A stretch of DNA of 64,000 nucleotides, from contig NZ_CP110973.1 of the NCBI RefSeq assembly GCF_026248825.1, positions 3,491,001 through 3,555,000 on the forward strand, in the 5' to 3' direction. Origin of the DNA: Larkinella insperata (GTDB lineage Bacteria; Bacteroidota; Bacteroidia; Cytophagales; Spirosomataceae). The notes under the pieces are model-generated. The model was not told the origin of the DNA. It searched no databases and saw only the letters and a list, made by a program, of their open reading frames with translations. Positions 28,171-35,488 of the stretch are shown one piece after another (position 1 is the first letter of the stretch; each line of letters starts with the position of its first letter). The position numbers were made by a program, and so were the translations under genes.

Positions 28171-28575
28171 ATGAAACATCTGTTACTAGTGATTGGGTTG
28201 TGCTGGCTAAGCGGATCAGCGTACGGACAGCAGGTGGAAGTTGATGGAGGCATTTGGACCGAGCCAGACATGACAGAACCGCAGTACCCGGGTGGAATGA
28301 AAGCGTTGGGGGCCTACATCAAAAAGAACCAGCGCCATCCGAAAGCGGCTCGGGAAAACGGCATTCAGGGGCAGGTATTGGTTCGTTTTTGCATTAATTC
28401 ATTGGGGTACGTTCCTGATTCAACGGTTCGAGTACTGAGAGGTATTGGTTACGGCTGTGATGAGGAAGCCGTTCGATTAGTAAGATGCATGCGCAGGTGG
28501 AAACCCGCAACAGCATCGGGAAAACCGTATGCGGTAATCTATCATATTCCAATCCTTTTCCCACCCAGGCCATAA
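28171..28575 (+). CDS. Exported TonB C-terminal-domain protein without membrane anchor
   Basis: A 134-residue product with a cleavable signal (about 1-19, ending SAYGQ) and then only a TonB C-terminal domain. Landmarks are PQYPGGMKALGAYIKKN, IQGQVLVRFCINSLGYV and the DEEAVRLVRCMRRWKPA helix-strand. Real energy transducers keep an N-terminal membrane helix and a Pro-rich spacer, which are absent here. It is more likely a periplasmic binding or structural protein than a working TonB. It has three Cys in the mature part. It sits 28 bases after the NTF2-like gene. Confidence 0.82.
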   Translation: MKHLLLVIGLCWLSGSAYGQQVEVDGGIWTEPDMTEPQYPGGMKALGAYIKKNQRHPKAARENGIQGQVLVRFCINSLGYVPDSTVRVLRGIGYGCDEEAVRLVRCMRRWKPATASGKPYAVIYHIPILFPPRP

Positions 28576-28612
28576 AAAAGGCACCGCGTGGAAGCCGACG
28601 GTGCCTTTAAAC
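28574..28612. terminator. Bidirectional intrinsic terminator
   Basis: 10-base-pair stem (aaaggcaccg, 28577-28586 with 28599-28608) flanked by an A-run and a T-run, between the TonB-domain gene and the convergent iscA-type gene. Confidence 0.85.
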
Positions 28613-28632
28613 AATCCTAATCAAGAAAAATT

Positions 28633-28959
28633 TTAGACGGAGAAGCTTTCTCCGCAGCCGCAGGTCCGGCTGGCGTTCGGGTTTTTAAACTGGAACCCTT
28701 TGCCGTTCAGGCCGTCGGAAAAATCCAGTTCGGTGCCAGCCAGGTAGAGCAGACTCTTGCGGTCGACGTAAATTTTAATGCCTTTATCTTCCACAATGTG
28801 GTCGTTGGGTTGCTGAGCCGTATCAAATTGCAGATCGTACATCAGACCCGAGCAACCGCCACCCTGAACCGCCACGCGAATGGCGTAGTCGTCGTTCAGG
28901 CCATCTTTCTGGCGAAGTTCAATAATTTTATCTTTGGCTTTATCCGTTACCGAAACCAT
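28633..28959 (-). CDS. A-type iron-sulfur carrier (IscA/HesB/ErpA family)
   Basis: Cytosolic Fe-S assembly carrier of 108 residues, normal length. The three cluster-ligand cysteines are present: Cys36 in GGGCSGLMYDLQF, and Cys100 and Cys102 in the terminal CGCGESF. The body has the ELDFSDGLNGKGFQFKNPNA segment that precedes the CGCG motif. It stands alone rather than in a suf or isc operon. The specific IscA, SufA or ErpA name is not assigned because these cannot be separated by sequence reading alone. Confidence 0.95.
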   Translation of the reverse strand: MVSVTDKAKDKIIELRQKDGLNDDYAIRVAVQGGGCSGLMYDLQFDTAQQPNDHIVEDKGIKIYVDRKSLLYLAGTELDFSDGLNGKGFQFKNPNASRTCGCGESFSV

Positions 28960-29025
28960 AGCAGTACGTAGTATTTAATCACTAAGGTAAAAACCGCAGG
29001 CCGAAAAGAAAAGTTTCTTCAAAAA

Positions 29026-29139
29026 CTCCGCTGAACTCCTTTACTCTCTGCTCAACTCTGCGAAATAACTAGTTAACTTGGGCGAAAGAACGAATGCTGT
29101 TTCGCGGAGCTAAGCGAAGAGCAGCGGAGGTAAGCAGAG
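29026..29139. repeat. Long imperfect inverted repeat upstream of the epimerase gene
   Basis: Arms of about 40 bases at 29026-29065 and 29100-29139 are imperfect complements, rich in ctctgc/ctccgc words. The right arm ends three bases before the ATG at 29143 and so provides the translation-start leader. It shares the phrase ctcaactc[tc]gcgaaa with the repeat at 55841-55897, which points to a dispersed element. Confidence 0.7.
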
Positions 29140-29142
29140 AAC

Positions 29143-29553
29143 ATGATGACGAATGTAGAGCATATTGGCATTGCGGTAAAGAGTCTGGTGGAGGCCAATA
29201 CCTTGTTTACAAAGTTGTTGGGCGAAAAACCGTACAAAAGCGAAGCCGTTGAATCGGAGGGCGTGACCACCTCGTTTTTCAAAGTCAACCAGACCAAGAT
29301 CGAACTGCTGGAAGCCACGCGGCCCGACAGCCCAATCGCGAAGTTTCTGGAAAAAAAGGGCGAGGGTATCCATCACCTGGCGTTCGAGGTCTCGGACATT
29401 CACGCTGAAATCGAACGCCTGAAAGCCCAGGGCTTTACTCCTCTGAATGAAACCCCCAAACGGGGCGCCGATAACAAACTCGTCTGTTTTCTGCACCCCA
29501 GGGAAACGAACGGGGTTCTGGTGGAGTTGTGTCAGGAAATTAGACCGTCCTGA
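29143..29553 (+). CDS. mce: Methylmalonyl-CoA epimerase
   Basis: VOC-superfamily enzyme that interconverts (R)- and (S)-methylmalonyl-CoA in propionate and odd-chain metabolism. It is 136 residues, normal size. Metal-binding and catalytic landmarks are HIGIAVKSL (first His), GEGIHHLAFEVSDI (second His) and GVLVELCQE (metal Glu). The FFKVNQTKIELLEA strand is also typical. Two in-frame ATGs (29143, 29146) are possible starts. Methylmalonyl-CoA mutase genes are not in the window. Confidence 0.94.
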   Translation: MMTNVEHIGIAVKSLVEANTLFTKLLGEKPYKSEAVESEGVTTSFFKVNQTKIELLEATRPDSPIAKFLEKKGEGIHHLAFEVSDIHAEIERLKAQGFTPLNETPKRGADNKLVCFLHPRETNGVLVELCQEIRPS

Positions 29554-29594
29554 ATGGGGAGTAAACGGATTGATGAATTAACCGATATTTGATT

Positions 29595-30710
29595 ATGCTA
29601 AAGCGTGTTTCCATCCAGAATTTTAAAAGCCTGAAAGACGTTACACTCGATCTTCAGAAAGTTAATCTATTGATTGGGCCTAATAATTCGGGCAAGACGA
29701 ATTTTCTAAAGGCGCTGGAGTTTTTCAAGATAACGGGTGTACAATCTCAAAAGATTATGGATCTTGAGTCTGTTTCTTACAAGCATCAAAGAGTGAAAAT
29801 CAAGTATGAATTCGATTTTGTTCAGAGTCCGAATGGATACATGACTCGAAAATTTGGTAAAAAAGATAGAGAAAATTACCATTATATTCAAACTGCTGAA
29901 ATAAAAGATAGCGACTCTTATTTATTTGTAGAATGGAAAGATGATTATTGGTTTACTAATGAATTGGGAGAAACGACAAGTTTTCAAGCCTACGAGAGAG
30001 ATAGGGGTGAGTTTTTCGATTATATATCGACCAAGATTTTTAGGCCAGACCCATCAAAACTCACTCAAACTGTCGAGTTCTCGGCAGATGAAACAACGTT
30101 ATCATCTGACTGCTCTAATCTTATTTCCTTCTACTTCTATATAAATAGTAATTACCCAAAGATAGCAAAGGACATTCGGTATGATCTATCAAAATGTATC
30201 CCTGAGATTTCAAATTTTACAACACCACCAGTAAAAATAGGGAATGAAAGTTTGCTAGGGTTACGATTCTTTGATAAAGAAGAAAACGGTTATTGGGCCG
30301 ATGAAGTATCAGAAGGGGTACTTTATTTCTTGTCTTTGCTTTGTATAATTCACCAGCCTAATCCTCCTAAATTACTTCTTTTAGAAGAACCTGAACGTGG
30401 TATTCATCCGCGTCGAATCCATGAAGTAATGAATTTTATTTTTCGGCTTGTGGATGAAAAGGATATTCAGATCATACTAACTTCTCATAATGAAAATGTT
30501 CTTAATGAATTTTCATCCCTGCCTGAATCTGTTTTTGTCTTTGATAAAAATGAAGAGGGGGCTACTTATGTTCGTAATTTGAAAAAGATTATTGATGATT
30601 CTCACGAACGTAGCCAAAAAGAGGGGTTAGAAGAAATTGATTTTACTGATGATTTAGGCAAAAACTGGATGTACGGCTTATTAGGAGGAGTGCCCACCGA
30701 AGAATTATGA
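29595..30710 (+). CDS. AAA-family (AAA_21/OLD-like) ATPase, first gene of a two-gene AT-rich unit
   Basis: SMC/ABC-like ATPase of 371 residues. Walker A is GPNNSGKT at about 28-35. Walker B is LLLLEEPERGIHPR at about 260, with a preceding signature region (YWADEVSEGVLYFLSLLCI) and a TSHNENVL switch His. It starts like RecF/OLD proteins (LKRVSIQNFKSLKDVTLDLQKV). I chose the ATG at 29595 over a TTG two codons earlier. The gene is visibly richer in A and T than its neighbours. It overlaps the next gene by four bases (ATGA). ATPase plus TOPRIM pairs are common in phage-defence loci (OLD, Gabija, PARIS), so defence is the leading inference. Confidence 0.88.
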   Translation: MLKRVSIQNFKSLKDVTLDLQKVNLLIGPNNSGKTNFLKALEFFKITGVQSQKIMDLESVSYKHQRVKIKYEFDFVQSPNGYMTRKFGKKDRENYHYIQTAEIKDSDSYLFVEWKDDYWFTNELGETTSFQAYERDRGEFFDYISTKIFRPDPSKLTQTVEFSADETTLSSDCSNLISFYFYINSNYPKIAKDIRYDLSKCIPEISNFTTPPVKIGNESLLGLRFFDKEENGYWADEVSEGVLYFLSLLCIIHQPNPPKLLLLEEPERGIHPRRIHEVMNFIFRLVDEKDIQIILTSHNENVLNEFSSLPESVFVFDKNEEGATYVRNLKKIIDDSHERSQKEGLEEIDFTDDLGKNWMYGLLGGVPTEEL

Positions 30711-31312
30711 AACTAGTAAAGTATGCATTGATTGCTGAAGGTTATTCCGAATACAAGTTTATACCAGTTTACCTTCAGCGAATGGCTTCGTCACTCGGAT
30801 TACAGGTCAAACGAAGTAAAATTGACCTCTTAAAAAAGCAACCGAGCAAATCCAAGGTCTATGCTGAAGCTGCAAAGCTAGGGCAAAGCGCTTTTCAGGA
30901 TGGTGCCGCTTTGTGCTTGATCGGTGTTGATTTGGACGATTCTGACCATACACCCGAACAGAGTCAACACGCAAAAGAGCTTAAGAAGCTTGAGGGCTCT
31001 GTTAAACAGATACTAAATAGATATGGTGACAAAATCAAGTTTTATGTGCCTGTCCAGGCGATTGAACATTGGTTGGCTTACCAAAAATATAAATTGGATG
31101 CGGGGAAATGTCCAACCAATAACAGCCTTGAAAGCAAACATCAGGACGACTTAAAAGCATTGGTTTACGGAGATAAGAAAGCCAAGCAGTGGAAAATGGA
31201 AGAAGTGACCCAGGCTATCGCCGAAAAAGCCGACTTTGACGAACTCGCACGGCAGTCCCGTTCGTTCAACCATTTCCACCGGCAAGTCGTTACATTCTTA
31301 AGCAGTCACTAA
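30707..31312 (+). CDS. TOPRIM-like (DUF4276-type) partner of the AAA ATPase
   Basis: A 201-residue protein translationally coupled to the ATPase gene. The N-terminus (LIAEGYSEYKFIPVYL, Glu11) fits the TOPRIM glutamate motif, and LIGVDLDDSD (Asp75, Asp77, Asp78) fits the DxD metal motif. AIEHWLAYQ near 118 and the late SRSFNHFHRQV segment resemble DUF4276 proteins. A metal-dependent nuclease or nucleotidyl-transfer role is expected but not proven. The GC content rises towards the 3' end, back to the level of the host genes. Confidence 0.75.
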   Translation: MKLVKYALIAEGYSEYKFIPVYLQRMASSLGLQVKRSKIDLLKKQPSKSKVYAEAAKLGQSAFQDGAALCLIGVDLDDSDHTPEQSQHAKELKKLEGSVKQILNRYGDKIKFYVPVQAIEHWLAYQKYKLDAGKCPTNNSLESKHQDDLKALVYGDKKAKQWKMEEVTQAIAEKADFDELARQSRSFNHFHRQVVTFLSSH

Positions 31313-31323
31313 ACCACACGGCC

Positions 31324-32700
31324 ATGAACTACTACAATTCCATCATAGATACCATCGGCAACACGCCCCTGGTGAAGCTTAATAAAGTAACCAAGGGCAT
31401 TCGGGGAACGGTGCTGGCCAAGGTCGAATATTTTAACCCCGGTAACTCGGTGAAGGACCGGATCGCCATCCGGATGATTGAAGACGCGGAGAAAGCGGGA
31501 ATTATTCAGCCCGGCGGCACCATCATCGAAGGCACAAGCGGTAACACCGGCTTCGGGCTGGCGCTGGCGGCTATTGCGAAGGGCTACAAGTGCATTTTCA
31601 CGATGGCCGACAAACAGTCGAAGGAGAAAATCGATATTCTGCGGGCGGTGGGAGCCGATGTGGTGGTCTGCCCCACAAACGTGGAACCCGACGACCCGCG
31701 CTCGTATTATTCCGTTGCCAAACGCCTGAACCGGGAAATTCCGAACTCGCTGTATCCCAACCAGTACGATAACCTCTCAAACACCGCCGCTCACTACGAC
31801 AGCACCGGCCCGGAAATCTGGCGGGATACGGATGGGAAAATAACCCACTTTGCCGCGGGCGTCGGTACGGGCGGAACCATCTGCGGCACGGCCAAATTCC
31901 TGAAAGAGCACAAACCGGATGTGATGACGGTCGGGATTGATACGTACGGTTCGGTGTTCAAGAAATACAAGGAAACCGGTGTTTTCGACGAGCGTGAAAT
32001 CTACCCGTACCTGACCGAAGGCATCGGCGAAGACATTCTGCCGCAGAACGTCGACTTCAACCTGATTGACCATTTTGTGAAGGTGACCGACAAGGATGCG
32101 GCCATCATGGCCCGGCGGCTGTCGCGCGAGGAAGGGCTTTTTGTGGGCTGGTCCTGCGGATCGGCGGTGCACGGGGCGCTGGAATGGGCGCGTGAACACC
32201 TGACCGACGAAGACGTGATGGTGATTCTGCTGCCCGACCACGGCACGCGCTACCTCGCCAAAATCTACAACGATACCTGGATGAAGGACCACGGGTTTCT
32301 GGAATCCCGCGAGTTTTCGACGGCCCGCGATATTGTCCGCAGCAAAAACGGCAAGGGAACGCTAACAACCGTCGGGCAGGACCTGAAAATAGGCGACGCC
32401 ATCCGGCTGCTCAACCAGCACAGCATCTCCCAAATACCGGTGACCGATGCTGAAGGCGAAATTGTCGGCAGCCTGACCGACTCCACCATCCTGAACAAAC
32501 TGATCGAAGACCCGACCGTGAAGGAGCTGAGCGTGGGCGAGGTGATGGACAAACCGTTCAAATTTGTGGCGCTCGATAATACCGTTGATGTGCTTTCTTC
32601 GCTCATCGACCGCGAAAACAAAGCCCTGCTCGTCCGCGACGAAAACCAGCAGGTCCACATTATCACCCAAGCCGACTTGCTGGCTGCCATAACGAGTTAA
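31324..32700 (+). CDS. Cystathionine beta-synthase (PLP enzyme with CBS-domain pair)
   Basis: PLP enzyme that condenses serine and homocysteine to cystathionine. The 458-residue product has the cysteine-synthase fold (1-325), with the Schiff-base lysine at Lys44 (NPGNSVKDR), the substrate loop EGTSGNTGFGLALA and the phosphate-binding GVGTGGTICGTAKF. Residues about 335-458 form two CBS domains (IGDAIRLLNQHSISQIPVTD and VGEVMDKPF), as in eukaryotic and bacterial CBS and unlike O-acetylserine sulfhydrylase. It starts 11 bases after the AT-rich pair and has host-like base composition. Confidence 0.93.
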   Translation: MNYYNSIIDTIGNTPLVKLNKVTKGIRGTVLAKVEYFNPGNSVKDRIAIRMIEDAEKAGIIQPGGTIIEGTSGNTGFGLALAAIAKGYKCIFTMADKQSKEKIDILRAVGADVVVCPTNVEPDDPRSYYSVAKRLNREIPNSLYPNQYDNLSNTAAHYDSTGPEIWRDTDGKITHFAAGVGTGGTICGTAKFLKEHKPDVMTVGIDTYGSVFKKYKETGVFDEREIYPYLTEGIGEDILPQNVDFNLIDHFVKVTDKDAAIMARRLSREEGLFVGWSCGSAVHGALEWAREHLTDEDVMVILLPDHGTRYLAKIYNDTWMKDHGFLESREFSTARDIVRSKNGKGTLTTVGQDLKIGDAIRLLNQHSISQIPVTDAEGEIVGSLTDSTILNKLIEDPTVKELSVGEVMDKPFKFVALDNTVDVLSSLIDRENKALLVRDENQQVHIITQADLLAAITS

Positions 32701-32784
32701 GAGTTAAAAAATGAAGCGTTGGCTCCGTTCGTTAGCCAGAATTTCGGCGGAGCCAACTCTTCACTATAAACTCTTAATTCTTAA
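32696..32784. repeat. Long inverted repeat between convergent CBS and rsgA genes
   Basis: Left arm 32696-32727 and right arm 32748-32784 are imperfect complements. The inner 11 bases (ttggctccg core) match exactly, and the outer parts are made of gttaagagtt-like words. No T-run flanks it. It lies where two transcripts converge. Confidence 0.65.
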
Positions 32785-32787
32785 CTT

Positions 32788-33756
32788 TCACTTTCGGTTG
32801 TCTTCGCCCGAAACCATGCCCAGATAGCTCCAGTAGCGGCTTTCGGCGATTTCACCAGCGTTGACGGCTTCCTTGATGGCGCAGCCCGGTTCGTTGATGT
32901 GCAGGCAGTTGTGGAACCGACACTGGTTCAGGCGGTCGCGCATTTCGGGGAAGTAGTGGCTGATTTCTTCCTTTTCCATATCAGCCAGCCCCAGTTCCTT
33001 GATGCCCGGGGTGTCGATGATGAAGGTGTTGGGCGCAATCTCGAACATTTCAGCGAACGTTGTCGTGTGAACGCCCTTGTTGGCAAACGTCGATACTTCG
33101 TTGGTTCGGAGTTGCAGATCGGGAGCCACCGCATTGACCAGCGACGACTTGCCTACGCCGGAGTGACCGGACAACAGGCTGATTTTCTGGTCCAGCAGCA
33201 ACCGGAACGCTTCGACGTTTTCTCCTTCCGTTGCCGATGTTTCGAGGCAGTTGTACCCGATTTCTTCGTACAGGCCGATGATTTCCCGTTGGTACTCCAG
33301 CCCTTCATCCTGTAAGATATCCGCTTTGTTGAAGACCAGCGTGGTCGGGATGCGGAATGATTCGGCGGTCACCAGAAACCGGTCGATGAAGCCCAGCGAG
33401 GTCCGGGGAAACGCCAGCGTGACGATCAGCACGGCCTGGTCGATGTTGGCGGCCAGAATGTGTCCGTGGGCGGTTTTGTGGACGGATTTTCGGATGATGT
33501 AATTCTCGCGGGGTTCGATGCCGGTGATGACCACGGTGTTTTCAATCTCATCTTCGAGCTCGAACTGCACGCGGTCGCCGACGGCAATCGGGTTGGTGAC
33601 TTTCAGGCCCTGGATCTTGAATTTGCCTTTCAGCCGGGCGCGGTAAATGTGCCCGTCGTGGTTGCGGACTTCGTACCAGGAGCCGGTCGAGCGTATGATT
33701 AAGCCAGTTTGCAAAATAGTTGAGCGGGTTGTTACACAGGGTTGATCAGAGAACAT
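32788..33756 (-). CDS. rsgA: Ribosome small-subunit-dependent GTPase A
   Basis: Circularly permuted GTPase that helps mature the 30S subunit. It has an OB-fold (about 20-85), then G4 (FNKAD), G1 (GHSGVGKSSLVNA) and G3 (DTPGIKELG) in the permuted order. A C-terminal zinc finger follows (CRFHNCLHINEPGCAI). The first ATG at 33756 gives 322 residues, but the first dozen (encoded by the repeat of the neighbouring GxxExxY cassette) do not look like RsgA. The family's usual start corresponds to TGLIIRSTGSWYEV, so a TTG about 20 codons later may be the original start. The ATG overlaps the GxxExxY stop (TGATG). Confidence 0.94.
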   Translation of the reverse strand: MFSDQPCVTTRSTILQTGLIIRSTGSWYEVRNHDGHIYRARLKGKFKIQGLKVTNPIAVGDRVQFELEDEIENTVVITGIEPRENYIIRKSVHKTAHGHILAANIDQAVLIVTLAFPRTSLGFIDRFLVTAESFRIPTTLVFNKADILQDEGLEYQREIIGLYEEIGYNCLETSATEGENVEAFRLLLDQKISLLSGHSGVGKSSLVNAVAPDLQLRTNEVSTFANKGVHTTTFAEMFEIAPNTFIIDTPGIKELGLADMEKEEISHYFPEMRDRLNQCRFHNCLHINEPGCAIKEAVNAGEIAESRYWSYLGMVSGEDNRK

Positions 33757-34200
33757 CAAAGTTGATCAGAGGGTTTAAATATCGGATTAACCACTCGACG
33801 AACTCCATTTTTTAACAAAGTAACGTGAAAATTGATTAGCAAGCCCAAGTGAAAATGACCCAATTTCAGGTAGGTTAATGTTTGAGCAAGGTGCACGTCG
33901 GTCAATTCTTCAACGGTTTTTAGTTCTATTACTACCTTCTTCTCTACCAGCAAATCCATCCGATAGCCATGATCGAGTTTTACTTCTTTGTAAATGATTG
34001 GCATTGGCTTTTCCCGTTCAACGAATAGTCCCATCTTGCCCAATTCATAAGCCAAACATTCGCGGTATGCTGACTCCAATAGCCCAGGACCCAATGATCG
34101 ATGGACCTCTATTGCCCCTTGCAGGACCCGCTGTGAAATTTGATTCAAAAGCATCTCTGATTGACTCTGATAGTCTCTGATTAACTCTGTGTAACAACCC
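33726..34200. mobile_element. GxxExxY gene cassette with terminal inverted repeats
   Basis: Outer arms of 27 bases at 33726-33752 and 34174-34200 are inverted copies with 25 matches (outer word gggttgttacacag). A 16-base unit of the type cagagttgatcagaga occurs twice on the left (33737-33752, 33757-33772) and twice inverted on the right (34154-34169, 34174-34189). The stop and start codons of the single gene lie within these repeats. The outermost bases also encode the last codons of waaA and the first codons of rsgA. The layout suggests a small mobilisable unit with no transposase of its own; this is inference. Confidence 0.6.
33756..34154 (-). CDS. GxxExxY protein, PD-(D/E)xK nuclease-like
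   Basis: A 132-residue member of the GxxExxY family. The name-giving motif is present in GPGLLESAYRECLAYEL. A PD-(D/E)xK-like core follows: GYRMDLLVEKKVVIELKTV supplies the Asp and the Glu-Leu-Lys. The next helix (LTDVHLAQTLTYLKLG) and strand (HLGLLINFHV) fit the family. The biochemical role is unknown. The start ATG and stop codon both lie in inverted-repeat DNA, and composition is more AT-rich than the flanking waaA and rsgA genes, in keeping with acquisition as a cassette. Confidence 0.9.
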   Translation of the reverse strand: MLLNQISQRVLQGAIEVHRSLGPGLLESAYRECLAYELGKMGLFVEREKPMPIIYKEVKLDHGYRMDLLVEKKVVIELKTVEELTDVHLAQTLTYLKLGHFHLGLLINFHVTLLKNGVRRVVNPIFKPSDQL

Positions 34201-35434
34201 CTTTTACTACCTCCATTACTTTAGACGTAGCGCCCGTATTTCGGGTAACATAATCACCAGAGATGGCCGAAGCCGTTGCCAGCGCGTCCGAATCCGCGTA
34301 AAGCCGCCGGAAAACCGTTTCGAGGGCCGCCGAGTCCGGTACCGGGAAAGCCGCTCCGGCCTTCGTCAGATCAACGGCTTCCTGAAACTTGCCGTAGTTG
34401 GGTCCGAAGAACAGCGGCATCCGAAACGTAGCCGCTTCCAGAATGTTATGCAGCCCTTTCCCAAACGCACCGCCGATGTAGGCGAATTCACCGTACTGGT
34501 AGAGCGAAGAAAGCATCCCGATGTTGTCGATAATGAGCTGGTTGAACGGTTGAAGAGAGGAGTGGTTCGCGGCTTCCGAAAACCGGACGGTCGGGCCGGG
34601 GAGCTGACTACGCCAGCGCTCAATTTCGTCGTCGTGGATTTCGTGGGGGGCAACAATGACTTTCAAGGGTTGATCGAAGCGGTTCAGAAACGGAATCAGC
34701 ACGTCCATGTCGGCCTGCCAGGCGCTCCCGACCACCAGCAACGGCTGATCGGCTTTGAACGCCCGGGCAACCGGTATTTCTCGGCGGGCGTCGGCCACCT
34801 GCTGCACCCGGTCGAAGCGCGTGTCGCCCGCCAGCGTCACGTTCGTTACGCCAATGCGCTGAAGCAGGTCGACCGACTCCTGGTTTTGAACCAGAATGTG
34901 GTCGAAATAGCGCAGAAACGAGCGGTAAAAACCGCCGTACGGTTTGAAAAAGATCTGGTCGGCCCGGAAAATGGCCGAAAAGGAGAGAATTGGAACCTGA
35001 CGGTTTTTCAATTCCCGCAGGTAATTGTACCAGAATTCGTATTTAATGAAAAACGCGATGGACGGGTTCACCAACTGGACGAATTGCCGGGCGTTTTCGG
35101 GCGTATCGAACGGGAGGTAAAAGATAAAATCGGCCCCGGTGTAGTTCTTCCGGACTTCGTAACCCGAGGGCGAGAAAAACGTCAGCAGAATTTTGTAACC
35201 GGGATACCGTTGCCGGAACGCTTCGATAACCGGGCGCCCCTGCTCAAATTCCCCCAGCGACGCAGCATGAAACCAGGCGATGGGTGCGGCATTACCGGCC
35301 AATTTTGCTTTTATTTGTTCAGCCCATTGCTGACGTCCCGCAACGGCCAGCCGGGCTTTGGGATGAAATTGAGCCACCACCTGGAGCGTAGCCTGATAGA
35401 GTCGGATGGAGGTATTGTAAAGTGCAGCGAGCAA
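34181..35434 (-). CDS. waaA: 3-deoxy-D-manno-octulosonic acid (Kdo) transferase
   Basis: Inner-membrane glycosyltransferase (GT30) that adds Kdo to lipid A precursor in LPS synthesis. The 417-residue length is normal. A hydrophobic N-terminus is followed by the GT-B N-domain, with WFHAASLGEFEQGRPVIEAF (catalytic Glu of GEFEQ). Typical GT30 segments follow: FYLPFDTPENARQFV, IKYEFWYNYL, DHILVQNQESVDLL and LAGDTRFDRV. The C-domain has VVGSAWQADMDVL and AYIGGAFGKGLHNILE. The last codons (VVTQS and stop) lie in the outer repeat of the GxxExxY cassette, so the native C-terminus may have been slightly altered. Confidence 0.95.
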   Translation of the reverse strand: MLAALYNTSIRLYQATLQVVAQFHPKARLAVAGRQQWAEQIKAKLAGNAAPIAWFHAASLGEFEQGRPVIEAFRQRYPGYKILLTFFSPSGYEVRKNYTGADFIFYLPFDTPENARQFVQLVNPSIAFFIKYEFWYNYLRELKNRQVPILSFSAIFRADQIFFKPYGGFYRSFLRYFDHILVQNQESVDLLQRIGVTNVTLAGDTRFDRVQQVADARREIPVARAFKADQPLLVVGSAWQADMDVLIPFLNRFDQPLKVIVAPHEIHDDEIERWRSQLPGPTVRFSEAANHSSLQPFNQLIIDNIGMLSSLYQYGEFAYIGGAFGKGLHNILEAATFRMPLFFGPNYGKFQEAVDLTKAGAAFPVPDSAALETVFRRLYADSDALATASAISGDYVTRNTGATSKVMEVVKGVVTQS

Positions 35435-35488
35435 GCGGATGGTGCGTTGGTTCGAATTCGTAAAACTACAAACTTAACTCATACCCCC

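Noticed and set aside
33726..34200. A CRISPR array suggested by the four repeat units
   Set aside because: Only two direct copies per side, no regular spacers, and the interval is a protein-coding gene.
34448..35488. Long N-terminal extension of the small protein at 35489
   Set aside because: The extension is the antisense of waaA; the family start is the ATG at 35489.
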